Assembly (NCBI RefSeq): GCF_000308575.1
Contig: NZ_BAFZ01000041.1
Location: 166,126 to 230,125 of the forward strand
DNA length: 64,000 bases
Reading direction: 5' to 3'
Origin: Nocardia exalbida NBRC 100660
Lineage (GTDB): Bacteria > Actinomycetota > Actinomycetes > Mycobacteriales > Mycobacteriaceae
Positions 18,030 to 26,968 of this stretch are shown in pieces. The position numbers and the translations under genes are program-made. Positions within the stretch are counted from its first letter, which is position 1. The number at the start of each line of letters is the position of its first letter. A model generated the notes under the pieces. That model saw nothing but the letters and a program-made list of their open reading frames with translations. It searched no databases and was not told the DNA's origin.

Positions 18030-18974
18030 ATGCGTGAATGGATGGGCCGGGCACTGCTCGGTGTGGGGTGGTGCGCTGTCGCTGCGGGCGCCGTCGGACT
18101 CGTGCTGCATTTCGGCGCGTGGCAACGGCGCGGGCTGGTGCTGCTCGCCTCGGGGGCGACGTACTTGATGATCGGCGCCATCGCGGGTGTGGTGTTGCTG
18201 CTGATCGCGCGTGGGTGGCGCAGTGCGGCCGTCGCCGGAGTGCTGGCGGCGGCCGTGCTGTGGACGCTGGTGCCCGCGTTCGTCCCGGAAGGGCGGGCCG
18301 CGAACGGCCCGCAGCTAACCGTCATGCAGTCGAATCTGCTGTTCGGCGGCGCCGATCCGGCCGCAGTGGTGCGCGCGGTGCGGGACAACCACGTCGACGT
18401 GCTGACGGTCGACGAGCTGACCGGTGCCGCGGTCGAGCGACTGGCGGACGCCGGCCTGCTCGGCGAATTGCCGTATCACTACACCGAGCCCACCCGCGGC
18501 GGCGGCGGCGGCACCGGCATCTACAGCCGATATCCGCTGCGCGACAACAGGAAGTACGACGGCTACATCCTCAACAATGTCTCCGCGACGATGGTTCACC
18601 CCGAGCGCGGGCCGATCACCGTCTTCGCGTTCCATCCCGTGCCGCCGCCGTTCGATTTCCCGGCGTGGCAAGCGGAAATGCGCAGAACCCGCGAAATCCT
18701 CGACGCGCATCGAGGTCCCGCCATCGTGGGCGCCGACTTCAACGCGACTCGCGACCACGCGGCCTATCGTGACCTCTTGCGCGGCCGCTTCGCCTCGGCC
18801 GCCGACCAGACCGGCGCGGGCCTGCTGCCCACCTTTCCCGAGGACCGCGTCTGGGGCCCGGTGATCGGCATCGATCACATCCTCCTGGCCGACGCCACGG
18901 CCGAGGAGTTGCGGACGCTCTCCATCCCCGGCTCGGATCATCGAGCGCTGGTCTCTCGCATCCGCCTGCACTGA
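18030..18974 (+). CDS. membrane-anchored endonuclease/exonuclease/phosphatase family protein
   Basis: A 314-residue protein with three predicted membrane helices in the first 90 residues, followed by an EEP (DNase I-like) domain that is probably outside the cell. Domain motifs are clear: LTVMQSNLLFGG, the catalytic acid in VDVLTVDELT, AIVGADFNATRDH (the G-D-F-N motif) and the late GSDHRALV. Family members cleave phosphodiesters in nucleic acids or phosphoinositides; the substrate is not predictable. The start is ATG at 18030; a TTG lies 18 bases upstream. It stands alone between convergent and co-directional genes. Confidence 0.85.
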   Translation: MREWMGRALLGVGWCAVAAGAVGLVLHFGAWQRRGLVLLASGATYLMIGAIAGVVLLLIARGWRSAAVAGVLAAAVLWTLVPAFVPEGRAANGPQLTVMQSNLLFGGADPAAVVRAVRDNHVDVLTVDELTGAAVERLADAGLLGELPYHYTEPTRGGGGGTGIYSRYPLRDNRKYDGYILNNVSATMVHPERGPITVFAFHPVPPPFDFPAWQAEMRRTREILDAHRGPAIVGADFNATRDHAAYRDLLRGRFASAADQTGAGLLPTFPEDRVWGPVIGIDHILLADATAEELRTLSIPGSDHRALVSRIRLH

Positions 18975-19126
18975 CCGGGAGCTCGCACCCACCTGCGTGA
19001 AGACGTTGCGCGCCTTGCGAAGCCTGACGACAACCGTGGCCGCGATGATGCGCGAAGCCGGTTCGCGGCGATTACGATGTGAGCGCTCGGCGGGCCCGAG
19101 ACGCGGTACTCGGGGAGGCGAGTTCG

Positions 19127-20566
19127 ATGACGAAGAACAGGCGATTCGGCGCGGTGGCCGTGCTCGCGGTGGTGACCGCCGTGCTCGCCGGTTGCGCAGT
19201 GGGGACGAATAATCATGCGGCGCAGCATGTCTCGCCGCCGGCCGACACCTGGGAGCTGGCCGGATCCATGACGGCCGCAGGCCCGAACGGCCCGCGCAAG
19301 GGCGTGGCCGACGCGCCGCTCACGGCGGAGAACGGCGACGGCGGCGCCATGGACAAGCTGGCCCTCAATACCATCGCCGACGTTCAGGACTTCTGGGCCA
19401 CCGAATACCCCGAGTACTTCCCCGGCACGTTCAAGCCGGTGACCAGGTATATCTCCTGGGACGCCAAGGCGCCGAAGGCTCAGTCGGTCAAGTTCTGCAA
19501 GTCCGACACCTACCAGGTGGTGAACGCCGCCTACTGCGGCGGCGACCACACCATCGGCTGGGACCGGGGCGTCCTGCTGCCGAAACTGGTGCAGAAGTAC
19601 GGTGAGATGGCGGTGGTGATGGTGCTGGCCCACGAGTACGGGCACGCCATCCAAGGGCAGGCGAAGCTGGCGGGTCTGCTGACCCCGCCGCTCGTGCAGG
19701 AACAGCAGGCCGATTGCCTCGCCGGTGTCTTCCTGCGCCACGTGGCCGAGGGGAATTCGGCGCACTTCGCGCTCAACACCACCGACGGCCTCAACGCCGT
19801 GCTCGGCGCCACGGTGGCCGTGCGCGACCGGGACCCGAACGATCCGGAGAACGTGCACGGCTCGGCCTTCGAGCGGGTGACCGCGGTGCAGATCGGCTAT
19901 ACCGATGGCGCGGACGGATGCAAGAAGATCTCCAGGAAGGAGATCGCGCACCGCCGCGGCAATCTGCCCACCACTTTCGAGCCCGGCGAGGAGCAAGCCC
20001 AGCTCCCGGTGGATGCCGCCGCGCTGACCAGTCTCGGCCAAGCGCTGACCGAGATCTTCCCGGTTACGCGGCCGCCGCAATTCGACTACTCCGGGGTCGG
20101 TCGCGGCTGCTCGGACGTCACCGTCACCCGGCCGGTGTCGTATTGCCCTGCCGCCAACCGGATCGGCACCGACGTCCCCGCCCTGGCCCGGCGCGGCGGA
20201 CCGATGGCGGGCGACGACCCGTTGTCGGCGGTGGTGGACGGCGACTACAACGCGTTCGTCGTCTTCGTGTCGCGGTATGCGCTCGCGGTGCAACAGGATC
20301 GCAAGCTGTCGCTGACCGGCGCGGAGACGGCCGGTCTGCGCACCGCCTGCCTCAGCGGCGTAGTGACCACCATGCTGAGCCGGCCGGGCAGCGATCCGCA
20401 CCTGTCCGCGGGCGATCTGGACGAAGCGGTCTCCGGCCTGCTCGCCGACGGCGCGGCGGCCGCCGATGTGAACGGCAAGGTCGTGCCGAGCGGCTACCAG
20501 CGGCTGGAAGCTTTCCGCACCGGCGTCCTGGACGGCGAGAGCGCCTGCCTGGCCCGGTTCCGGTAG
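19127..20566 (+). CDS. zinc metallopeptidase lipoprotein (HExxH)
   Basis: A 479-residue exported protein with a lipoprotein signal (lipobox LAGC, Cys23). The zinc signature H-E-Y-G-H is at residues 169-173 (VMVLAHEYGHAIQGQ), followed by EQQADCLAGVF, which supplies the third ligand in the YpfJ-like neutral zinc metallopeptidase group. The C-terminal 200 residues are less conserved and contain several cysteines. The start is ATG at 19127 with GGGGAGG upstream. The substrate is unknown. It converges on the lumazine synthase gene, only three bases apart. Confidence 0.85.
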   Translation: MTKNRRFGAVAVLAVVTAVLAGCAVGTNNHAAQHVSPPADTWELAGSMTAAGPNGPRKGVADAPLTAENGDGGAMDKLALNTIADVQDFWATEYPEYFPGTFKPVTRYISWDAKAPKAQSVKFCKSDTYQVVNAAYCGGDHTIGWDRGVLLPKLVQKYGEMAVVMVLAHEYGHAIQGQAKLAGLLTPPLVQEQQADCLAGVFLRHVAEGNSAHFALNTTDGLNAVLGATVAVRDRDPNDPENVHGSAFERVTAVQIGYTDGADGCKKISRKEIAHRRGNLPTTFEPGEEQAQLPVDAAALTSLGQALTEIFPVTRPPQFDYSGVGRGCSDVTVTRPVSYCPAANRIGTDVPALARRGGPMAGDDPLSAVVDGDYNAFVVFVSRYALAVQQDRKLSLTGAETAGLRTACLSGVVTTMLSRPGSDPHLSAGDLDEAVSGLLADGAAAADVNGKVVPSGYQRLEAFRTGVLDGESACLARFR

Positions 20567-20569
20567 GCG

Positions 20570-21022
20570 CTACACCGGCAGCGACCGCAGCGAGCTGAGC
20601 GTGCCCGCCAGCGCGCGGGCCGCTTCGGCGCCCTTGGTCAGGAAGTGCTCGGTGAAGTACGTGACGTGCTCGCTGTGCTCGTGGAAGTGGTGCGGGGTGA
20701 GCACGACCGAGAACACCGGCACGTCGGTGTCCAGCTGCACTCGCATCAGGCCGTCGATCACCGCCGACGCCACGAAGTCGTGCCGGTAGATGCCGCCGTC
20801 CACCACCAGCGCGGACGCGACGATCGCCGCGTATCGGCCGGAGTGCGCGAGGCGCTTGGCGTGCAGCGGGATCTCGAAGGCGCCCGGCACCTCGTAGACG
20901 TCGATGCCCGCGGGATCGAAACCGAGGTCGGTGTATTCGGTGCGGAAGCCCTCGTAGGCCTTGCCGACGATCGAGCTGTGCCAGCTGGCGCGGATGAACG
21001 CGATGGATCCGGTTGTACTCAT
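20570..21022 (-). CDS. type II 6,7-dimethyl-8-ribityllumazine synthase
   Basis: A 150-residue lumazine synthase, which condenses 5-amino-6-ribitylaminouracil with 3,4-dihydroxy-2-butanone 4-phosphate in riboflavin synthesis. Motifs: FIRASWHSSIV (Trp in the ribityl pocket), VPGAFEIP at 45-52, and LTPHHFHEHSEHVTYFTEHF with KGAEAA at 108-135. The histidine-rich end is typical of type II (RibH2) enzymes, known from Brucella and rhizobia as decamers. It lies in an operon of hydrolases and not with other rib genes, so a second, housekeeping lumazine synthase probably exists elsewhere in the genome. Confidence 0.85.
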   Translation of the reverse strand: MSTTGSIAFIRASWHSSIVGKAYEGFRTEYTDLGFDPAGIDVYEVPGAFEIPLHAKRLAHSGRYAAIVASALVVDGGIYRHDFVASAVIDGLMRVQLDTDVPVFSVVLTPHHFHEHSEHVTYFTEHFLTKGAEAARALAGTLSSLRSLPV

Positions 21023-21031
21023 GTCGAGATA

Positions 21032-21919
21032 CTACTTTCCGGTAAGGTGCGCTTCCAGCCAGCCGACCACGTCGTCGAGGACCTTCTGCTGCTCGGGCTC
21101 GTTGAACACCTCGTGGTAAAGGCCCTCGTAGCGGATCACCGTGAGATCCTTCGACCCCGCGCCCCGCTCGATGAGATCGGAGCTGGACGGCGCGGCGATC
21201 GCGTCGGCGGTGCCGTGCAGCACCAGCACCGGCACGGTGAGTTGCGCCAGTCGCTGTTTGACCGTATCCGTCGCGCTCAGCATCTCGGCGCCGGTGCGGG
21301 CGGGCAGCTTGCCCCGGTAGACCAGCGGATCGTCGTCGTAGGCCACGACCACCGCCGGGTCGCGGCTGATCTGCGACGAATCCAGCTTCAGCACACCGAG
21401 ATTCGGAGTGAACCGGCTCAACACCGGTGCCAGCGCGCGCTGCACCGGATTGCCCACCGGGATGTCCAGCGGCGGGGCGGACAGCACGATGCCCGCGACG
21501 TCGATCGGCTCGCGGGTGGCCAGAGACAGGGTGATCAGGCTGCCCATCGAGTGCGCGACCACGAAGCGCGGCACGCCGGGCTGCGCACGGCTCGCGATGG
21601 CCAGCATGGCGGCGACGTTGTCGGCGGCAGCCGCCATGGAGCCGATGTTGGCCTTGCCGCCCGCGGACTTCCCGTGCCCGATGTGGTCGAGGGCGTAGAC
21701 CGCGAAACCCGCGCCGACCAGCCGCCGGCCGACGTGCGTGTAGCGGCCGGAATGCTCTGCCACGCCGTGCACCAGGACGATCACGCCCCGCGCGGCGCCC
21801 TCCGGCAGCCACGCGCGCCAGGCGACCGCGCCGTCTGCTCCGTCGAACTCACCGGACTCGGTGCGGATCGCGGTCGGCTCGGTGGGCGTGGCGTCGCCCG
21901 CCGTCGGCTCGATCGTCAT
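21032..21919 (-). CDS. monoacylglycerol lipase
   Basis: A 295-residue monoacylglycerol lipase-type alpha/beta hydrolase (S33 lysophospholipase group). The oxyanion motif VHGVAEHSGRY at 50-60, cap-proximal LDHIGHGKSAG, nucleophile elbow AHSMGS with Ser124, Asp in VLHGTADAIA and His in EGLYHEVFNE form the triad; M. tuberculosis Rv0183 is a characterised relative. The ATG overlaps the stop of the M20 peptidase gene by 4 bases (ATGA), and the lumazine synthase gene follows 9 bases after its stop, so it belongs to a four-gene operon. Confidence 0.9.
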   Translation of the reverse strand: MTIEPTAGDATPTEPTAIRTESGEFDGADGAVAWRAWLPEGAARGVIVLVHGVAEHSGRYTHVGRRLVGAGFAVYALDHIGHGKSAGGKANIGSMAAAADNVAAMLAIASRAQPGVPRFVVAHSMGSLITLSLATREPIDVAGIVLSAPPLDIPVGNPVQRALAPVLSRFTPNLGVLKLDSSQISRDPAVVVAYDDDPLVYRGKLPARTGAEMLSATDTVKQRLAQLTVPVLVLHGTADAIAAPSSSDLIERGAGSKDLTVIRYEGLYHEVFNEPEQQKVLDDVVGWLEAHLTGK

Positions 21920-23286
21920 GCCTGGGCTCCTGACGTTTCTGGCGCGCCGACCGTCGCGAAATGCTCGATCAGCCGCCGGTTGAACTCGATGAGTCGAGCG
22001 TAGTTGACGCGGGAGAGGCGCTCGTCGGTTCCGTGGATCGAAGCCAGGTCGCTCGCCTCCAGCACGATCGGCGCGAAATTGCACCGGGTGCGCGCCAGGT
22101 CGTCGTAGTGCCTGGAGTCGGTCGCGCCGGGAACGATGCCGGTGGTCACCGCGATACCGGGGACGACGGCACGGGCGATACCGGCGATCAGCTCGAAGGC
22201 GGGGCCGGGCACCGTGATCCGCGACGGCTCCGACGACATCCCGATCAGCTCGAAACCGATCCCTTTGTCGCGCACCACTTTCCGGCAGTGCGCAAGCACC
22301 GAGGCGACCGTGTCGCCGGGCAGAATGCGGAAGTTCACCATGGCCTCGGCCCGCTGCGGCAGCACATTCGCCCGCACGCCGCCGCGGATCACCGTCGGCG
22401 CCGTGGTGGTGCGCACCATGGCCTCGGTCTGTGGCTGGGCCGCCATCACCCGGGTGATCACCGGCGCGGCGATGCCCGCCAGGCCCAGCAGCCGCCGCCG
22501 CGGGCCCGGCATGACCTCGCGCATCCTGGCCAGCATGTCCGCGATCACCGGCGTCAGGCGCAGCGGCATCGGATTGTCCTGGATGCGGGCCACGGCTCGC
22601 GCGATCCGGCCGACCGCCGTCTGCTTGCCCGGCATGGACGAATGCCCGCCCACCTCGGTGACCGACAACCGCACCGTCGCGTAGCCCTTCTCGCCGAGCA
22701 TGATCGTCGCCACCGGCTGGCGCACGCCGTCGACGATGCCCGAGGTGATCACCCCGCCCTCGTCCAGCAGCAGATCCGCGCGCACGCCCTCCTGCCGCAG
22801 GTGGCCGGCCATCCGCTCGGCGCCGTCGCCGCCGAAGACCTCCTCGTCGTGCCCGAACGCCAGGTACACGGTGTGCCGGGGCCGCAGGCCCGCGGCGAGC
22901 GCGGACTCGACCGCCTCCAGGATGGCCAGCACCCGGCTCTTGTCGTCGATCGCCCCACGGCCCCAGATGTATTCCTCGTCGACCACGCCGGCGAACGGCG
23001 GGTGGGTCCAGCGCTCGAGGTCGTCCACCGGCACCACGTCCTGGTGCGCGAGCAGGATGGCGGCCACCCGGTCCGGTTCGACGCCCGGCCAGCGGTAGAG
23101 CCTGCTGTGCGCGAACCGTCGCAGTTCGAGTTCGGCGTGCACCCGGGGGAAGGATGCCCGCAGGTGCGCGTCGAGGCGTTCGAACGCCGCGCTGTCGGCG
23201 TCACGCGGGTCGTCGGTGGACACCGTCGCGCACCGCAGCGCGGCGGCGAGGCGTTCGGCGGTCAGGTCGTCGACCGGTTCCGTCAT
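21916..23286 (-). CDS. M20-family zinc peptidase
   Basis: A 456-residue M20 peptidase (ArgE/DapE/carboxypeptidase group), likely releasing an amino acid from a peptide or N-acyl amino acid. Zinc ligands and catalytic residues: AHQDVVPV (His81, Asp83), GRGAIDDK (bridging Asp114), GHDEEVFGG (Glu148-Glu149) and the late IHGTDERLS histidine. The dimerisation domain starts at GGHSSMPGKQTAVGR. The start is ATG at 23286, overlapping the stop of the CocE-type gene by 4 bases; the lipase gene overlaps its end in the same way. No signal peptide is seen. Confidence 0.9.
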   Translation of the reverse strand: MTEPVDDLTAERLAAALRCATVSTDDPRDADSAAFERLDAHLRASFPRVHAELELRRFAHSRLYRWPGVEPDRVAAILLAHQDVVPVDDLERWTHPPFAGVVDEEYIWGRGAIDDKSRVLAILEAVESALAAGLRPRHTVYLAFGHDEEVFGGDGAERMAGHLRQEGVRADLLLDEGGVITSGIVDGVRQPVATIMLGEKGYATVRLSVTEVGGHSSMPGKQTAVGRIARAVARIQDNPMPLRLTPVIADMLARMREVMPGPRRRLLGLAGIAAPVITRVMAAQPQTEAMVRTTTAPTVIRGGVRANVLPQRAEAMVNFRILPGDTVASVLAHCRKVVRDKGIGFELIGMSSEPSRITVPGPAFELIAGIARAVVPGIAVTTGIVPGATDSRHYDDLARTRCNFAPIVLEASDLASIHGTDERLSRVNYARLIEFNRRLIEHFATVGAPETSGAQA

Positions 23287-24950
23287 CGGTCACCGGTGCG
23301 GTCGGGCAGATTCATGGACACCGTTGCATTGTTCAACATGCTCGGGTCCAGGGCGATCGTCTTCTCGTTTCGCCACTTCACGATGCCTTCGGTGAGCCCG
23401 CCCGGCAGATCGGGACGGCGCGTTCCGGTCAGCAGGGGCAGTTCGATGCGCGCGGACGTCACCGTGACCGAGGCGAAGGCGGGGGAGTGCGACCATACGT
23501 CGTCGACCACGTCGGTGACCCGCACCCCGATGCGGTGACCGGCCGCGATCGGCCAATCCTGAGCCAGCAAGCGGACCTCGGCGACGTCGCGGACGGGGGC
23601 GATCCCGCGGGTGATCACGGTCGCGCGCAGGTCGGGTGCGATGTCGTAGAGCTCGACCGCGACCGTCGCGCTCGCCGGGCCGCTCAGCCGCAGGGTGGCG
23701 GTGGGGATGCCGGACAGGTGCTGGTCCCCGGTCAGCGGCGCGGAGACCGACCACAGTTCCCGGTCGGGCCCGGGGATCAGGCCCCGGTCGGTGTACTCGC
23801 CGGTTCGAAGTTCGACCGGGACCCGCTGCGCGTCGGCGGGCGGCCACGCGGTCTCCGCGCGCCAGCGGCCGTCGAATTGGCCGACGGTGATCCGCGGTCC
23901 GGAAACCACCACGTCACGACCCGCGACGTGCTTGTCGAAGAACGCGAGCAGCTCGGTGTCGAAGTGGGGTGTGCCGCATTTGTCGTGGCAGGTGCGGTGT
24001 CCCCACTGACCGAACCAGGCCCGGTGCTCGCCGGGCCCGAGGCCGTTCCACAGGTCGAACACCCGGTAGGCCCGGGTGTTGTAGTCGACGAAGCCCTGAC
24101 CGAGGAACAGCGGGATCGTGTTGCCGCGCAGTCGCGCGACGAGGTCGCGGTCGCGCCAGAAGGCGCTGTCCGGATTGTGGTCGCCGATCTCGGCCAGGTA
24201 CTGCCGATAGCACTGCCACGGCAATTGCGTCGCGTTCACCTGGTATTCGCCGGAGTCCTCCGGGCGCGGTGGGGTCGACGCGATGAGCAGGTGCTCCAGC
24301 CCCGCGAAGTCGGCGGGGCGCACACCACTCTCGGTGATCGGCTTGCCGGAGAATTTCCACGAGACGCCCTGCATGTACAGGTAGGAGTACGGGTCGACGA
24401 CCGGCTCGAACGCGCCCACCGCGGCGAGGCCCTCCGGGGCCGCGGCCGAGCCCATGAGTCCCGTCCATGCTTCGTAGGACGTGCCGAACAACCCGACCTT
24501 CCCGGTGGACCACGGCTGACCCGCCGACCACTCCACAGCGGCGGCGACATCCGCGCGTTCCCCGGGGCCGCCGAAGTCCGGGCAACCATTGGAGCCGCCG
24601 AACCCGCGCAGGTCGACGATGACGTAGGTGTAGCCCGCGTTCAGGAACAGTTCGGCGGTGAGATTGTCGGTGGACGGGCCCGCGGTCAGGCGCGGCTCAC
24701 TCAGGTACGCCAGGTGCGCGCGATAGGGGCTGACGGTGAGGATCACCGGTGTGCGCGTGTCGTCGGAGACACCCGCCGGGCGCAGGATGTCCGCGTGCAG
24801 CCGGGTGCCGTCCTTGCCGTCGATGAAGGTCTGCCTCCACTGATAGGGCACCGGCAGCGGCTCGGCGGCGGCGGTCACCGGAGTGAACGCGGCCAGCAGC
24901 AACAGCAGGCCGCATACGGCACGCGACAGGACGGCTCGTTCGGTCACCAT
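23283..24950 (-). CDS. secreted CocE/NonD-family hydrolase
   Basis: A 555-residue exported serine hydrolase of the X-Pro dipeptidyl-peptidase/cocaine-esterase (S15) family. A signal peptide (hydrophobic core GLLLLLAAFTPV, site near TAAAEP) starts the protein. Catalytic features: GLFGTSYEAWT with Ser158, the Asp-containing C-terminal part of the hydrolase domain (GFVDYNTRAYRVFDLW), and FGQWGHRTCH with the catalytic His. The last 200 residues form the jelly-roll X-Pro C-terminal domain. ATG at 24950 is chosen for the signal peptide; the frame is open for 61 more codons. First gene of the four-gene operon. Confidence 0.88.
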   Translation of the reverse strand: MVTERAVLSRAVCGLLLLLAAFTPVTAAAEPLPVPYQWRQTFIDGKDGTRLHADILRPAGVSDDTRTPVILTVSPYRAHLAYLSEPRLTAGPSTDNLTAELFLNAGYTYVIVDLRGFGGSNGCPDFGGPGERADVAAAVEWSAGQPWSTGKVGLFGTSYEAWTGLMGSAAAPEGLAAVGAFEPVVDPYSYLYMQGVSWKFSGKPITESGVRPADFAGLEHLLIASTPPRPEDSGEYQVNATQLPWQCYRQYLAEIGDHNPDSAFWRDRDLVARLRGNTIPLFLGQGFVDYNTRAYRVFDLWNGLGPGEHRAWFGQWGHRTCHDKCGTPHFDTELLAFFDKHVAGRDVVVSGPRITVGQFDGRWRAETAWPPADAQRVPVELRTGEYTDRGLIPGPDRELWSVSAPLTGDQHLSGIPTATLRLSGPASATVAVELYDIAPDLRATVITRGIAPVRDVAEVRLLAQDWPIAAGHRIGVRVTDVVDDVWSHSPAFASVTVTSARIELPLLTGTRRPDLPGGLTEGIVKWRNEKTIALDPSMLNNATVSMNLPDRTGDR

Positions 24951-25159
24951 AGGACTATCGAGTGTGCCCGGACAGCCGTCCAGCCCCCGGAACCAGGGTG
25001 GTCGCCATCCACCGTTCCTGGGCAGACCGGGATCCGGCGGCCGTTCCGGAGTGCGGATTCGCGGTTGCCACGCATGGAGGGCTTCGGCGGTCGTGCCGAT
25101 GACGCCGTAGCCGAACATGACCGCCATACGCACATCAGTGCCTGCGGAAGGAGTGGACG

Positions 25160-25440
25160 ATGGCGGAGAACACCGAGCCGGGATATCTGGCGTATGTGCC
25201 GACCATTCTCGGATTTCGGAGGTTCTCGGCGCGATGGCGATCGCGGCACAACGTATCCGGCTGGTGAAGGAATGGGCCTGTGCCGGTGTGTTTTTCGAAC
25301 TCGCCGGTGCATTCGTCTCGCATATGGCGCACGGATCGGCGGTCGTCCATCTTTTCTACCCTGGATCTTGCGCGGCCTGCGTGGTCGCGTCCTGGCGTTG
25401 CGCCCCGCGAGCCGCGAGCCGAGCGTGCCGATTCCGGCGA
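25160..25440 (+). pseudogene. DoxX-like membrane protein, truncated and frameshifted
   Basis: Three frames in sequence give a DoxX-like (DoxX_2) protein. Frame A from 25160 reads GYLAYVPTILGF; frame B from about 25210 reads SEVLGAMAIAAQRIRLVKEW and then ACAGVFFELAGAFVSHMAHG; frame C from about 25390 reads VLALRPASRE. Together they match the usual order of this family (GYPAY..ILG, kvLGaiAil, rLKEWAYAGxFFdltGA..SH, WaLRPxSR). Two frameshifts are needed, near 25213 and 25392, and the first membrane helix is missing. An ATG with GGAGTGG upstream sits at 25160, but the frame closes after 35 codons. Gene function is therefore lost, unless these are sequence errors. Confidence 0.6.
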
Positions 25441-25617
25441 TACGGGCAGGTCACGTGGGTGGAGGAGGCGCAACGGGATGCGGCAGCGGCGTAATATCGA
25501 GGCAGGCCATGGCGAATGGCTATGGCTCGGTCCAACTCATCGGTGGCGCAAGGTAATCCATCCGGTGTCCGACGGGGTCGGCGTATGATCATGCCAGTGC
25601 GAATACCCGGGGGAAGA

Positions 25618-26061
25618 ATGAACGAGCCGGCTACCGCGGACTGGGAACAGTTCGTGCAAGCGCTGGCGCATTGTCTTTCGGAGTTGCCCTCGCGGGCGAC
25701 CCTGATCATCGCCGCCCCCGGAAATCGCTATGTCCAATTTGTCCAATACGACATCAAATTGTCCGCTGAACTGGCCGGGAACCATTACCTGAGCAACCCC
25801 ATACCGGAGCCCGCCGCGCAGGAGTTACGCGCACTGGGCTGGCACGAGCCCGTGGTGCGGCGCGACGCGGACAACTGGACCAGGACCCTGTTCTGGCCCA
25901 TCGCGCCGAACAGCCTGGTCGAGTTCGCCCGCTCGGTCGTCGTCGGCCTGCGCGACGCCCTCGGTGTGGCGACCCCCGTCGAGTTGCGCGCGATGGGCTG
26001 GACCGAGGCGTCGGGCGACCTGGATCTCACGGTGCTCGGCCCGATCGCCCGGCGCGGGTAG
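25618..26061 (+). CDS. TY-Chap/YbjN-like domain protein
   Basis: A 147-residue cytoplasmic protein with the look of the actinobacterial TY-Chap (type III secretion-chaperone/YbjN-like) domain: a strand pair ATLIIAAPGNRYVQFVQYD, then IKLSAELAGNHYLSNPIPEP, LRALGWHEPV and a C-terminal helix VEFARSVVVGLRDALGV. The family is thought to act as chaperone or adaptor, but no function is proven. ATG at 25618 is preceded by a strong GGGGGAAG ribosome-binding site. It lies between the DoxX-like pseudogene and the DUF4191 gene on the same strand. Confidence 0.65.
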   Translation: MNEPATADWEQFVQALAHCLSELPSRATLIIAAPGNRYVQFVQYDIKLSAELAGNHYLSNPIPEPAAQELRALGWHEPVVRRDADNWTRTLFWPIAPNSLVEFARSVVVGLRDALGVATPVELRAMGWTEASGDLDLTVLGPIARRG

Positions 26062-26122
26062 AACCGGCCGGGCCGCTGTCCCACGGCAAAGCCGCGACTA
26101 CCTGGGCACTATCCTGAGAGAC

Positions 26123-26857
26123 ATGGCAGCAGGCAAGCCCACCAAGGAAGCGAAGGCCGCGGCGAAAGCGGCCCGCAAGCAGCAGTCGAGAGAACGCCGC
26201 AAACAGCTGTGGCAGGCGTTCCAGATGCAGCGCAAGGAAGACAAGCTGCTGCTGCCGCTGATGATCGGCGCCTTGGTCGGCATCACCGCCGTCTTCGTCG
26301 TGATCGGCCTCGTCTTCGGGCTGACCTGGTTCCTGGTTCCGCTGGGCGTGGTGCTGGGGGCGCTGGTGGCGTTCATCATCTTCGGCAGGCGGGTGCAGAA
26401 GAGCGTCTACCGCAAGGCCGAGGGCCAGGCGGGCGCCGCGGCCTGGGTGCTGGACAACCTCCAGGGCAAGTGGCGGGTGAGCAACGGCATCGCCGCCACC
26501 ACCCAGTTGGACGCGGTGCACCGGGTGATCGGCCTGCCCGGCGTGGTGCTGGTCGCCGAAGGCTCCCCGCAACGGGTCAAGTCGCTGCTCGCCCAGGAGA
26601 AGAAGCGCACCGCCCGGCTGATCGGCGACACCCCGATCTACGACGTCGTCATCGGGAACGACGAGGGCCAGGTTCCGCTCAAGGACCTGCAGCGCTACCT
26701 CACCAAGCTGCCGCGCAACATCGACACCAAGCGGATAGACCTCATCGAAGGCCGGTTGTCCGCCCTCAGCGCGCGCGGCGGGCCCGCTCTGCCGAAGGGG
26801 CCGATGCCCGCGGGCGCCAAGATGCGCGGCGTGCAGCGGACCATCCGCCGCCGCTGA
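26123..26857 (+). CDS. DUF4191 membrane protein
   Basis: A 244-residue protein of the actinobacterial DUF4191 family (M. tuberculosis Rv2219 is a relative). A strongly basic N-terminus of about 40 residues is followed by two adjacent membrane helices (residues 44-66 and 68-90) and a cytoplasmic domain of about 150 residues containing KAEGQAGAAAWVLDNLQGKW and GRRVQKSVY. It always neighbours the glnA1/RDD region in mycolata, but its function is not known. The start is ATG at 26123. A good terminator follows at 26871. Confidence 0.88.
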   Translation: MAAGKPTKEAKAAAKAARKQQSRERRKQLWQAFQMQRKEDKLLLPLMIGALVGITAVFVVIGLVFGLTWFLVPLGVVLGALVAFIIFGRRVQKSVYRKAEGQAGAAAWVLDNLQGKWRVSNGIAATTQLDAVHRVIGLPGVVLVAEGSPQRVKSLLAQEKKRTARLIGDTPIYDVVIGNDEGQVPLKDLQRYLTKLPRNIDTKRIDLIEGRLSALSARGGPALPKGPMPAGAKMRGVQRTIRRR

Positions 26858-26870
26858 TCCTGCTCGGTCG

Positions 26871-26900
26871 AAAGGCCCGCGTCCGAGGACGCGGGCCTTT
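26871..26900 (+). terminator. intrinsic terminator between DUF4191 and RDD genes
   Basis: A 13-bp perfect stem (26871-26883 with 26888-26900, arm AAAGGCCCGCGTC) with the tetraloop CGAG. The descending arm ends in TTT and the ascending arm starts with AAA, so it can work on both strands, serving the plus-strand DUF4191 gene and the convergent RDD gene. Confidence 0.9.
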
Positions 26901-26968
26901 CGTCTGCAATCGTCGCGAGGACATGGCTCGAGCCGCGCCCGGTTCGCGCTACCGGCCGAACCCGGCGC

